Assembly (NCBI GenBank): GCA_022548915.1
Contig: JAKZES010000007.1
Coordinates: forward strand, 88,928-152,927
Source: Verrucomicrobiaceae bacterium E54
GTDB lineage: Bacteria; Verrucomicrobiota; Verrucomicrobiia; Verrucomicrobiales; Akkermansiaceae
Length of the DNA stretch: 64,000 bases
Reading direction: 5' to 3'
This document shows positions 24,771 to 32,022 of this stretch, one piece after another. A program made the position numbers and the translations under genes. Positions within the stretch are counted from its first letter, which is position 1, and the number at the start of each line of letters is the position of its first letter. Below the pieces are notes generated by a model. That model was given only the letters and a program-made list of their open reading frames with translations. It was not told where the DNA came from and made no database searches.

Positions 24771-25121
24771 ATGGCTGATGACAAAACCATCTTCGAGAAA
24801 ATCCGCGACGGGGAGATCCCGGCGGAGATCGTTCACGAGGACGAGCACTGCCTCTGCTTCCGCGACATTTCACCGCAGGCCCCCACCCATCTGCTACTGG
24901 TGCCGAAGCGCCGCGTGGCCAGACTCACCGCGGCAGGCCAGGCGGACGGCGAACTCCTCGGTCACCTGATGCTGGCATCCGCCACCGTCGCCCGCGAACA
25001 GGGCTTCGCCGAATCCGGCTACCGGGTGGTCATCAACAACGGACCCGACGGCGGCGAGGAGGTCCCCCACCTTCACCTCCACCTGCTCGCTGGCCGCCGG
25101 CTCGAGTGGCCGCCGGGGTAG
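24771..25121 (+). CDS. HIT-family nucleotide hydrolase (HinT-like)
   Basis: 116-residue histidine-triad protein of the HinT type, hydrolysing AMP-amidate and related nucleotides. The N-terminal FEKIRDGEIPAEIVHEDEHCLCF pattern and the C-terminal triad HLHLHLLAG are diagnostic, and the middle part has APTHLLLVPKRRV. Length is normal. ATG 24771 gives the canonical N-terminus. The 31 bp between its stop and the next gene is almost completely filled by a 7-bp repeat array. Confidence 0.93.
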   Translation: MADDKTIFEKIRDGEIPAEIVHEDEHCLCFRDISPQAPTHLLLVPKRRVARLTAAGQADGELLGHLMLASATVAREQGFAESGYRVVINNGPDGGEEVPHLHLHLLAGRRLEWPPG

Positions 25122-25125
25122 GGAA

Positions 25126-25152
25126 GTTCAGAGTTTAGAGTTTAGAGTTTCC
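25126..25152. repeat. 7-bp repeat array (GTTCAGA/GTTTAGA type)
   Basis: Heptamers GTTCAGA, GTTTAGA, GTTTAGA and a partial GTTTCC run straight up to the ATG of the hydrolase gene at 25153. The units are identical to those at 43045-43107 next to the four-helix-bundle gene. The array takes the place where a ribosome-binding site would be. Confidence 0.75.
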
Positions 25153-25806
25153 ATGTTCCGCCGCATTCTTTCGCTATTGTGCCTTGCCGCTCCCCTTCAG
25201 GGCGGCGAGGCGGTGAAGCCCATGACCCACGCGGTTCTGGTGCATGGCATCTGGCAGAACGAAGGCCGGTGCTTCGGACTGCTGCGCAAGGATCTCGAAA
25301 AGCGCGGCGTGACCTGCCTCGTCCCCAGCCTGAAGCCCGCCGACGGGCGCGAAGGAATCGCCACTCTGGCCTTCCAGCTGCGCAAGGAGATCGACGACAC
25401 CTTCGGCCCCGACCAGCACTTCGTGCTGATCGCGTTCAGCATGGGCGGACTCGTCAGCCGCCTCTACCTCCAGGATCTCGGCGGTGCCGCACGCTGCGAC
25501 ACCTTGATCACCATCTCGACGCCCCACCACGGTACCGAGATGGCGAAGTTCCACTACGGTCAGGGAGCCGCCGAGATGCGTCCGAACAGCGTCTTTCTCC
25601 ACGAGCTGAGGCTCGGTGAGACGATCCTCGGCGAGATGCCCATCATTTCCTACCGCACGCCTTTCGACGCGGTCATCGTTCCCTGCGAGAGCTCCCTCTG
25701 GGACCGGGCCGAGAACATCGAGATCCCCTGCCCCCTGCATCCGATGATGACCCGCTCGCGCAAGCTCCGGCGGGACATTCTACGACGTTTCTCGTACCCC
25801 GGGTGA
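25153..25806 (+). CDS. Exported alpha/beta hydrolase, lipase-like
   Basis: 217 residues with a short signal peptide (MFRRILSLLCLAAPLQG). The alpha/beta-hydrolase core has the oxyanion-hole segment VLVHGIWQNEG, the nucleophile elbow AFSMGG (Ser about residue 97), ISTPHHGTEMA as in triacylglycerol lipases/PGAP1-like proteins, and a C-terminal His in CPLHPMM. The substrate is not known; an ester lipid is likely. A 7-bp repeat array abuts the start codon. It is convergent with an HTH regulator gene across a hairpin. Confidence 0.82.
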   Translation: MFRRILSLLCLAAPLQGGEAVKPMTHAVLVHGIWQNEGRCFGLLRKDLEKRGVTCLVPSLKPADGREGIATLAFQLRKEIDDTFGPDQHFVLIAFSMGGLVSRLYLQDLGGAARCDTLITISTPHHGTEMAKFHYGQGAAEMRPNSVFLHELRLGETILGEMPIISYRTPFDAVIVPCESSLWDRAENIEIPCPLHPMMTRSRKLRRDILRRFSYPG

Positions 25807-25819
25807 CGCGCCTCGCGTC
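25805..25819. terminator. Hairpin between convergent genes
   Basis: GACGCG-CCT-CGCGTC forms a perfect 6-bp stem just after the hydrolase stop and before the convergent regulator's stop. No U-run follows, so termination in either direction is possible but unproven. Confidence 0.35.
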
Positions 25820-25827
25820 TCCCGCCC

Positions 25828-26493
25828 TCACTCTTCCTTGAGGCCGAGGGTCGCGACCTCGTAGTCGACGCGCGCCGGGCCGCCGCGACCGCCGGGCACT
25901 TCGCGCCGCACGACCTTCGAGCCGAGAAGCTCCTCCATCACCCGCAGTTCGAACTGAATCGCGTTCGGATAGATTTCGAAAACCTCCTGCAGGGGATGGT
26001 GGTACTCCTCGATCCGGAAACCCTGCTGCGGGTCGTACTTGCAGCGCCCGAAACACCCCTCCTTCTCGCGCAGGGCCGAAAGCAGCGTGGCCTTCTCGAC
26101 CAGCGACTTCGCCTTGGCGAGCCGCGGCCGCCAGGTCTCCCGGAGCTGTTGGAAATGATGCAGCAGCATCCGCTCCGGCGCGGTGTCGCCGAAAAGCTGC
26201 CTGGCCGCATCGAGCAACTCCAGTGAGAGCGCGCCGGCCCCGGGGAAGAGCGGATCGGCTTTTTCGGTGAGCCGGTACATGATCTGCGGACGCCCGATCT
26301 TTTGCCGCGGCACCCGCCAGGTTTCCAGGTAGCCGCGCTTGGTCAGCGCCTCGCACTGGTCCTTGATCCCCATGTAGCTGCCACCGAGCCGGCGCTGCAA
26401 TTCGGGCACCGGCAGGCCTCCGGAAAGCTTCAACTCCTCGACGATCCGCACCCAGTGCGGTTTGACCAGATCCCGGAACCCAGCGGCGAACAC
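25828..26493 (-). CDS. Winged-helix transcriptional regulator
   Basis: 221-residue protein. The N-terminal winged helix (about 12-80: VRIVEELKLSGGLPVPELQRRL ... LTKRGYLETWRVPRQKIGRPQIMYRLTEK) resembles ArsR/SufR-type regulators, including the GRP-x-x-x-Y-x-L-T wing. The C-terminal domain has a CFGRCKYD pair of cysteines and HHPLQEVFEIYPNAIQ, reminiscent of the Fe-S-binding part of SufR-like proteins but with fewer cysteines. No suf genes are nearby. It is divergent from the cyclic-nucleotide-binding gene. Confidence 0.7.
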   Translation of the reverse strand: MFAAGFRDLVKPHWVRIVEELKLSGGLPVPELQRRLGGSYMGIKDQCEALTKRGYLETWRVPRQKIGRPQIMYRLTEKADPLFPGAGALSLELLDAARQLFGDTAPERMLLHHFQQLRETWRPRLAKAKSLVEKATLLSALREKEGCFGRCKYDPQQGFRIEEYHHPLQEVFEIYPNAIQFELRVMEELLGSKVVRREVPGGRGGPARVDYEVATLGLKEE

Positions 26494-26562
26494 TCCAACA
26501 AACTCCGCATCCGACGCCGGAGAATCAATCCAAATGACGGATCATCTTCCGATCCGCCCCCC

Positions 26563-26604
26563 GGAGCTCGGAGTTTGGAACTTGGAACTTCTCACTTGGC
26601 ACTT
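26563..26604. repeat. 7-bp repeat array (GGAACTT type)
   Basis: Six heptamers in phase: GGAGCTC, GGAGTTT, GGAACTT, GGAACTT, CTCACTT, GGCACTT. The last four are, in reverse complement, the same units as at 5430-5457. The array lies 28 bp before the ATG of the cyclic-nucleotide-binding gene, in the divergent spacer. Confidence 0.75.
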
Positions 26605-26632
26605 CCCCGCCGGTCGCCAGACTTTGCGGGTC

Positions 26633-27115
26633 ATGAGCAGTTCATTCGACCGTCCGGAAATCCCCGCCACCGGCATCATGGCCGATCTCGACGAAGAAGA
26701 CCGCCGGTTGCTCGGGGACTACGGCGAGTTTCTCCCGGTGCATCCCGATCAGCTCCTCATCCGCGAGGGAGGTGAGCAGGACTCCCTCTACTTCGTCATT
26801 TCCGGGCTGCTTCACGTCCACACCGACACCAAGGACAAGCGCACCTTCGTCGCCCGGGTCGGCGCCGGTGAGACCCTCGGCGAGGTGAATCTCTTCGATC
26901 CGGCCGCCGCTTCCGCATCGGTCACGGCCAAGGAGTTCAGTCAGGTATGGAAAGCCAACCGCGCCGATCTCGAGGAGTTTGCGAAGGGCTATCCGGCCGC
27001 TGCAGCGCGCCTGATGGCCGGCCTGCTTTCGGAGATGAGCAAGCGGCTGCGCCGCATGAACGAGAAGCTCGCCACCCGCGAGGCGGAAGCCGCATTCCAA
27101 AGTTTCTGGTCCTGA
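26633..27115 (+). CDS. Cyclic nucleotide-binding domain protein
   Basis: 160-residue protein consisting of one cNMP-binding domain (about 18-120) with VISGLLHVHTD, GAGETLGEVNLFDP (phosphate-binding cassette in the place of the G-E-x-x-L/A-L motif) and a helical C-terminus with heptads (SEMSKRLRRMNEKLATREAEA). It has no helix-turn-helix, so it is not itself a CRP-type transcription factor. It may be a signalling adaptor. A CHASE2-cyclase gene lies 0.4 kb downstream. ATG 26633 is taken; the frame is open upstream through the repeat array. Confidence 0.82.
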   Translation: MSSSFDRPEIPATGIMADLDEEDRRLLGDYGEFLPVHPDQLLIREGGEQDSLYFVISGLLHVHTDTKDKRTFVARVGAGETLGEVNLFDPAAASASVTAKEFSQVWKANRADLEEFAKGYPAAAARLMAGLLSEMSKRLRRMNEKLATREAEAAFQSFWS

Positions 27116-27119
27116 GCCG

Positions 27120-27539
27120 ATGCCCTCCCTGCTCGCCGCCCTCGAGCCCCCGACCAACCTGGCTGGAGCCGCCGTCGTGCTCTTCGCCCTGCTGATCGGC
27201 CACGCCATCGCCGACTTCGCCCTGCAGGGCGATTTCCTTTCCAGCGCGAAGAACCGTCACGCCCAGCTGAAGTCCTTCTTCGGCGACGAGGGCACGCCGA
27301 AAGGTCTCTGGATCCACGCGCTTGGCGCCCACTCGATGATCCACGCCGGAGCGGTCTGGCTGATCACCGGTTCGGTGGTGCTCGGCTTCATCGAATTCGT
27401 CCTGCACTGGTTCATCGACTTCGCGAAGTGCGAGGGCTGGACTTCGTTCCGCACCGACCAGACCCTGCACATCCTCTGCAAGATCGCGTGGGCCGGCCTT
27501 CTGTGGTGCGAATGCCCGTGGGCGATGTGGTCACCCTGA
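27120..27539 (+). CDS. DUF3307 membrane protein
   Basis: 139-residue membrane protein with about four hydrophobic helices and the DUF3307 pattern: ALLIGHAIADFALQGDFLSSAKNR, then IHALGAHSMIHAGAV and EFVLHWFIDFAKC. The conserved His and Asp residues in helices 1 and 3 are retained. Function unknown. It starts 4 bp after the cNMP-binding gene, so the two are probably co-transcribed, and converges on the cyclase gene with 4 bp between the stops. Confidence 0.85.
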   Translation: MPSLLAALEPPTNLAGAAVVLFALLIGHAIADFALQGDFLSSAKNRHAQLKSFFGDEGTPKGLWIHALGAHSMIHAGAVWLITGSVVLGFIEFVLHWFIDFAKCEGWTSFRTDQTLHILCKIAWAGLLWCECPWAMWSP

Positions 27540-27543
27540 GCGG

Positions 27544-29502
27544 TCACTTCGACTCGATGACCGCGACGCCGCTTTGGTCCCGCGGCACCTTCGCGGCGGC
27601 GGCCTCGATCACCCCCGGATCGCCTTCGGCGAAAAGTTCCACCGCACCGGTGCGGCCCTTGACCCGGACCGGCCCGAGAGGCCGTCCCGACTCGTCGCCA
27701 GCCGCTTCCCGCACGCTGGCCGAGTAGATCAGGTCCGCGCCGAAGACCTTGGTCAGGCCCTCGATCCTCGAAGCCAGGTTCACCGCGTCCCCGATCACTC
27801 CGAATTCGATCCGTTGGGCGGAACCCAGCTCGCCGGCGATCACTTCCCCGAGATGGAGTCCGATGCCGATCCTCAAGGGCTCGCGTCCCTCCTCCCGCCA
27901 GTTCCGGTTCAGCCGCTCAAGCTCTTCGAGCATCCCGCGCGCCGTCGCCAGCGCGGCCCTGGCGTGGTCCTCCTCATTCCCATCTCCCAACGCGCCCCAA
28001 TGCGCCATCACCGCATCGCCGATGAACTTGTCGAGCGTCCCGCCGTGGCGGAAAACCACCGCCACCATGGCGGTGAGATACTCGTTGAGCTGGGCGACCA
28101 CCGCCTCCGCCCCCTCGCGTTCGGAGCGCGAGGTGAAGCCGCGGACATCGGAGAACAGGACCACGACACGCCGTCGCGTGCCCTGGGAAAGCCTCGCCCA
28201 TTCGGCGGGATCCCCCGCCAGCCGGTCCGCCACGTCCCGCGAAACAAACCGTCGGAACTCGTTGCGCAGGCGGAGCCGCTCGAGCCGCTCGACCACCAGC
28301 CGGTAGCTCTGGGCACCCAGCCACGCGGCGGCCACCGCCAGCACCGCGGTGGTGCCGGGAATCAGGAGCGAGGCCCAAAGAAGGCCACCGACGACCACCC
28401 CCGTCAGCGCCAGCACCAGTCCAAGCAGCCACAGCACGGCCCACAGCGGCTGGCGGATCCGGGCCGCCAACCACGCCGACAAAAGCCCCGAACCCAGCGC
28501 CAGCCAGCCGCCCCAACCCACCGGCGTTAGAAAGGCATTGGCCAGGGCACAGGCCGCGGCCTGCAGGTGCAGCTGCGGCCCGGTGAGCGGCCCGACCGGT
28601 GTCGGATGGATGTCTCCCAGGCGCGGAGCAGTCGGCCCGATCATGACGACCTTTCCCTCGAAGGCCCGGCCCTCGCGGTGGTTCGACTGCCAGAGGCGAT
28701 CGACGAAGATCCCGTGCAGGCTTTTCGGTTCATAGATGGCGGTGCCTCCGGTCTCGGCCCTCGATGCCCAGCGAAGCTCGTGATCACCCCACGGGACCTC
28801 GCCGCCCAGCTCCTCGACAATGCGGGCGGCGAGCGAGAATTCCACCGGCTCCCCCTCGAGCGGCTCGCCATTCTCGAGTCCCACGGTCGAGCGGAAGCGC
28901 GCCTCGCGGCGGACCCCGTCGAGCGGGTCGATCGGAAAATTTGCAAACCCCACCCGGGCACCGGTCTCGCGCAACGCCGCCATGGGTTCGCTCAGCATGA
29001 ACATCTCCCGCTCCCCTTCGGTCGTCCCGGCCGGCGCGAAGGTCGAAGTCAGCACCACCTTGTCGGCGTGCCGCGCCACGGCATCGATGAACGCCTGATC
29101 GGCCTCCGGATCGCTCGGACCGACGAAGACCAGGTCGATCACGATCAGCCGCGCCCCGGCGTCCGCCAGACGGTCCACCACGGCCGCCCACACCCGGCGA
29201 TCCCACGGCCACCGGCCATCCATCAACCACAGCGCCTCACTGGCATTCAGGTCGGACTGCCCCGCCTCGGCGGTCGTCATCGACCCCTCGTCGATCCCCA
29301 GCAGCACCAGATCCTCCCGCTCCGCCGGTCCCCCGCTCCACCAGATCAACTCGTCGAAGACCATGCGGTCGATCCGCCCGGCGATTCCGCCGCCTCCGGG
29401 CAGCACCCAGAGCAGCAGCCACACGCTCACCGCACCCGCCGCACCGAGCCAAAACGCCCGCCGACGATTCCGAAAGGACCGGCTTGTCATCCCATTCCGC
29501 AT
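27544..29502 (-). CDS. CHASE2-domain adenylate/guanylate cyclase
   Basis: 652-residue class III nucleotide cyclase. A signal-anchor helix (about 14-33) leads to an extracytoplasmic CHASE2 sensor (about 35-320), three further transmembrane helices (about 325-400) and the cyclase domain (about 440-610). The metal-binding Asp residues are in [15 protein letters not shown] and [14 protein letters not shown], with the family segments [16 protein letters not shown] and [15 protein letters not shown]. It presumably makes cAMP; the nucleotide cannot be assigned surely. It is divergent from a barrel gene and a FecR-domain gene, a known CHASE2-FecR association. Confidence 0.9.
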   Translation of the reverse strand: MRNGMTSRSFRNRRRAFWLGAAGAVSVWLLLWVLPGGGGIAGRIDRMVFDELIWWSGGPAEREDLVLLGIDEGSMTTAEAGQSDLNASEALWLMDGRWPWDRRVWAAVVDRLADAGARLIVIDLVFVGPSDPEADQAFIDAVARHADKVVLTSTFAPAGTTEGEREMFMLSEPMAALRETGARVGFANFPIDPLDGVRREARFRSTVGLENGEPLEGEPVEFSLAARIVEELGGEVPWGDHELRWASRAETGGTAIYEPKSLHGIFVDRLWQSNHREGRAFEGKVVMIGPTAPRLGDIHPTPVGPLTGPQLHLQAAACALANAFLTPVGWGGWLALGSGLLSAWLAARIRQPLWAVLWLLGLVLALTGVVVGGLLWASLLIPGTTAVLAVAAAWLGAQSYRLVVERLERLRLRNEFRRFVSRDVADRLAGDPAEWARLSQGTRRRVVVLFSDVRGFTSRSEREGAEAVVAQLNEYLTAMVAVVFRHGGTLDKFIGDAVMAHWGALGDGNEEDHARAALATARGMLEELERLNRNWREEGREPLRIGIGLHLGEVIAGELGSAQRIEFGVIGDAVNLASRIEGLTKVFGADLIYSASVREAAGDESGRPLGPVRVKGRTGAVELFAEGDPGVIEAAAAKVPRDQSGVAVIESK

Positions 29503-29540
29503 TTCTTACGCTGGCCAAGGTCTAACACACCCCACCAACG

Positions 29541-30476
29541 ATGAAAGCCTTGAGCCTCTTCCTTCTGCTCGCGCCTCTGGCCGCGAGAGCCGACATCCTC
29601 TCCGACTCCGCTCCCTTCATCGGATCCCCCGCGCCGGACTACGATGCCGGGGAGTTCGTTCCCACGCAAGCAGGCGACGAGCCCGTGCTGGCCCCCCTTT
29701 CCCCGGCCGACTCCGATTTCGGCGTGCAGCAGATCCTCGGCACCTACGACGGCCCGCCTCCGGTCAACGTCTTCGGCTTTCTCGACTTCAACTACACCGA
29801 CAACGCACCGGCACCAACCCGGGCCCTGGAAGACGGCTCCTACTACTTTTCGGCCCTGCTGGGGGCGGACTGGCGGCCGCGCCTCGCCGGAGGCTGGTTT
29901 GCCGACGTCGGGCTGTATCAGGAAATCTACCGCTTCGAGCAGGGTGACGCCCTTGATTTCGAGAATTTCCAGACCCACGCCGGCGTGGTGAAGACCCTGG
30001 TCGACCTGGACGACACCGTGTTCTACGCCCGCTACGAGTACCAGCGGCTCACCTCGGGCAGCATTTCGGAAACCGACTACTCGGCCCAGAGGATCCGGAC
30101 CGGCCTCCAGAAGGCGCTCTTCACCCGCGCCCGCCAGCAGTTCGCCGGCGGAATCAGCATCGCCTACGACATCGATGCCAATCCGGAACGACTCGAGCGC
30201 ATCGAGTACGCCGCCGACCTGAGCTACACCTACTGGATCCTCAGCGACCTCAGTGCGACCGCCTCGTGGCGTGCCGCCTACTGGGACTTCGACAACGGCG
30301 GCCGGGAAGACTGGAACCACACCGCCGGCCTCGAGCTCGCCTGGCGCCTGTGCCCCTACGCCACCGCCTACACTCAGGTTTTCTACAGCACCAACGACTC
30401 CAACAGCCCGCTCGGCATCAACGACTTCGAAGCGTGGACCGCCGGCGTCGGCATCGGCCTCAACCTCAGCTTCTGA
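29541..30476 (+). CDS. Exported beta-barrel protein, unknown function
   Basis: 311 residues with a signal peptide (MKALSLFLLLAPLAARA) and a long series of alternating amphipathic strands rich in Tyr/Phe/Trp (FGFLDFNYTDN, SYYFSALLGADW, YEYQRLTSG, SYTYWILSDLSATASWRAAYWDF). It ends in LNLSF, the typical outer-membrane barrel terminus. It lies 6 bp before a FecR-domain gene and is divergent from the CHASE2 cyclase. The three genes probably form one signalling or secretion unit. Confidence 0.65.
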   Translation: MKALSLFLLLAPLAARADILSDSAPFIGSPAPDYDAGEFVPTQAGDEPVLAPLSPADSDFGVQQILGTYDGPPPVNVFGFLDFNYTDNAPAPTRALEDGSYYFSALLGADWRPRLAGGWFADVGLYQEIYRFEQGDALDFENFQTHAGVVKTLVDLDDTVFYARYEYQRLTSGSISETDYSAQRIRTGLQKALFTRARQQFAGGISIAYDIDANPERLERIEYAADLSYTYWILSDLSATASWRAAYWDFDNGGREDWNHTAGLELAWRLCPYATAYTQVFYSTNDSNSPLGINDFEAWTAGVGIGLNLSF

Positions 30477-30482
30477 TCCGCC

Positions 30483-31295
30483 ATGAAAACGACCGCACTC
30501 CTGCTCCTCCTCGCCGCCCCGGCGATCGCCGCCCCGCTCAAGTCGGCGAAAGTCACCCAGGCCGTCAACGACGTCAGCATCTACACCAGCTCGCGCGATC
30601 CCCGGCCCGCCAACGTCGGCGAAACCATCGGCGGCTCGAACTCGGTCCGCACCGGACGCGATTCGCGCGCGGAGCTGGTCTTCACCGACGAGACCGTCAC
30701 CCGCCTCGGACAGAATTCCGTTTTCCGTTTCCGCAACGGCACCCGCGACGTCGAACTCGAGCGCGGCTCGGTGCTGCTCCAGGTGCCGAAGTCGGCGGGC
30801 GGTGCCACGATCCGCACCGCCACCGTCACCGCGGCCATCACCGGCACCACCTCGATGTTCGAGTACAGCCCCGGCCAGTGGGTCAAGCTGCTCACCCTCG
30901 AAGGCACCCAGAAACTCTACATCAACGGCCAGAAGGACCCGGTGCTGGTCCCCGCCGGTCAGATGATCGTGATGCGGCCAAACGCGCGGGTTGTTCCCCA
31001 ACCGGTCACCATCGACATCGCCAAGCTCGTCGCCACCTCGATTCTCGCGGGTAACAAGGTCTTTGGTCCGCTCCCTCAAAATTCGAAGAGTGCCATTGCC
31101 CGGACGATGAACCAGCAGCGTCAGCAGAAGCGCGAGGGCGGTCTCCTGCCGACCCGGCAGGTGGTCACCGGGCCCGGCGTCCGGGGCAGCACCAGCAAGA
31201 CCGACGTCCGGCAGCCGACGATCCCCACCGAAGAGCCCTTCTTCCACGAGGGAAGTTTCTTCACCGAGCCCGGCATCCCGCAGGGAACTCCGTAG
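30483..31295 (+). CDS. Exported FecR-domain protein
   Basis: 270 residues with a signal peptide (MKTTALLLLLAAPAIAAP) and a FecR domain (about 40-150). This shows the tandem beta-strand pattern: NSVRTGRDSRAELVFTDET-V-TRLGQNSVFRF, then VELERGSVLLQVP, TATVTAAITGTTSMFEY and LEGTQKLYING. It has no transmembrane anchor, so it is periplasmic rather than an anti-sigma factor. The C-terminal third is low-complexity (QQRQQKREGG). It is encoded with the barrel gene 6 bp upstream. Confidence 0.82.
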   Translation: MKTTALLLLLAAPAIAAPLKSAKVTQAVNDVSIYTSSRDPRPANVGETIGGSNSVRTGRDSRAELVFTDETVTRLGQNSVFRFRNGTRDVELERGSVLLQVPKSAGGATIRTATVTAAITGTTSMFEYSPGQWVKLLTLEGTQKLYINGQKDPVLVPAGQMIVMRPNARVVPQPVTIDIAKLVATSILAGNKVFGPLPQNSKSAIARTMNQQRQQKREGGLLPTRQVVTGPGVRGSTSKTDVRQPTIPTEEPFFHEGSFFTEPGIPQGTP

Positions 31296-31345
31296 AATCC
31301 GCTTCCCCCGGTCGGCTTCCCGTTGTTCCCTCCGGGCACGCACTC

Positions 31346-31624
31346 ATGGAACTCGACCTCATCGACGTCCACTTCGACCTCAAGGCCTTCACTCCCAAGG
31401 AGGTCGAAGAGGCGATGGAGGACCCTTTCGCCATCCGCTTTCTTCCGGAAATCGACCGGCCGGACTCCGAAACCCGTTTCTATGCGCTCGGGCGGACCGT
31501 CGGCGACCGGCATCTGTTCCTGTGCTTCTGGACGGACGGCAAGGTCGCCCGCGTGGTCGCCGCCCGGGAGGCGAGCGAGGGAGAACAACGCTTCTACGAG
31601 CGGAAATACGCCGAATTCAAGTAG
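31346..31624 (+). CDS. brnT: BrnT-family toxin
   Basis: 92-residue BrnT-like RNase toxin. The family pattern is visible in the second half: RFYALGRTVGDRHLFLCFWTDG, then ARVVAAREASEGEQRFYE, matching the (R)x(I)xAR-x-A-x-x-x-E-x-x-x-Y end of BrnT. The toxin gene precedes its antitoxin, as in all brnTA operons. The start ATG lies 50 bp after the FecR gene, and no clear promoter was seen. Confidence 0.8.
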   Translation: MELDLIDVHFDLKAFTPKEVEEAMEDPFAIRFLPEIDRPDSETRFYALGRTVGDRHLFLCFWTDGKVARVVAAREASEGEQRFYERKYAEFK

Positions 31625-31629
31625 CCGAG

Positions 31630-31902
31630 ATGAAAACAATCACCAATTGGGATGACATCCCGGATTTCGACGACGAGAAGGACGAGGCGGAATTCTGGCT
31701 CGAACACGAGCTGGATGGGCGCCTGATGGCCGGCTCGATCCACCAGCCGGACTCACGCGAATCGACCACCATCACCCTCCGCTTCGACCCCCGCATGCTG
31801 TCGCGCATCAAGCGCATCGCCCGCTCCCGCTTCCTCAACTACCAGTCGATGATGAAGCAGTGGCTCGCCGAGCGCCTCGAGGACGAGTTGCGGAAGCAGT
31901 AG
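31630..31902 (+). CDS. brnA: BrnA-family antitoxin
   Basis: 90-residue antitoxin. The N-terminal part (about 1-50) contains the WDDIPDFDDEKDEAEFWLEH segment typical of BrnA/CopG-type antitoxins. The C-terminal ribbon-helix-helix has TTITLRFDPRMLSRIKRIA and YQSMMKQWLAERL. It would bind the toxin and repress the operon. ATG 31630, 5 bp after the brnT stop, is chosen; an earlier in-frame start lies inside brnT. Confidence 0.82.
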   Translation: MKTITNWDDIPDFDDEKDEAEFWLEHELDGRLMAGSIHQPDSRESTTITLRFDPRMLSRIKRIARSRFLNYQSMMKQWLAERLEDELRKQ

Positions 31903-31915
31903 CCCCCCCGATCGC

Positions 31916-31942
31916 ACGCCCGCCGGAGGCCTTTTCGGGCGT
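31916..31942. terminator. Weak hairpin after brnTA
   Basis: ACGCCCG (31916-31922) and CGGGCGT (31936-31942) form a 7-bp stem with a 13-nt loop between brnA and the nuoD promoter region. No T-run follows, so the role as terminator is uncertain. Confidence 0.3.
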
Positions 31943-31953
31943 TGGAGTGACTT

Positions 31954-31969
31954 TGTGAAAAATTTCACA
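31954..31969. promoter_or_regulatory. CRP/FNR-type palindrome upstream of nuoD
   Basis: TGTGAAAAATTTCACA is a perfect 7-bp inverted repeat with a 2-bp centre and matches the CRP consensus TGTGA-N6-TCACA exactly. It is centred about 61 bp before the nuoD ATG, and a TTGCCC (31976) may be the -35 box downstream of it. A CRP-family regulator probably controls this Complex I cluster. Confidence 0.55.
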
Positions 31970-32022
31970 AACCCCTTGCCCGTGTCCCGGTCTTGCGTCC
32001 TGATTCTCCAGCCGGATTTTTC

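Noticed and set aside
26633..27115. The cNMP-binding protein as the CRP-type regulator of the nuoD palindrome
   Set aside because: It ends after the cNMP domain and a helical tail; no helix-turn-helix is present, so it cannot bind the site by itself.
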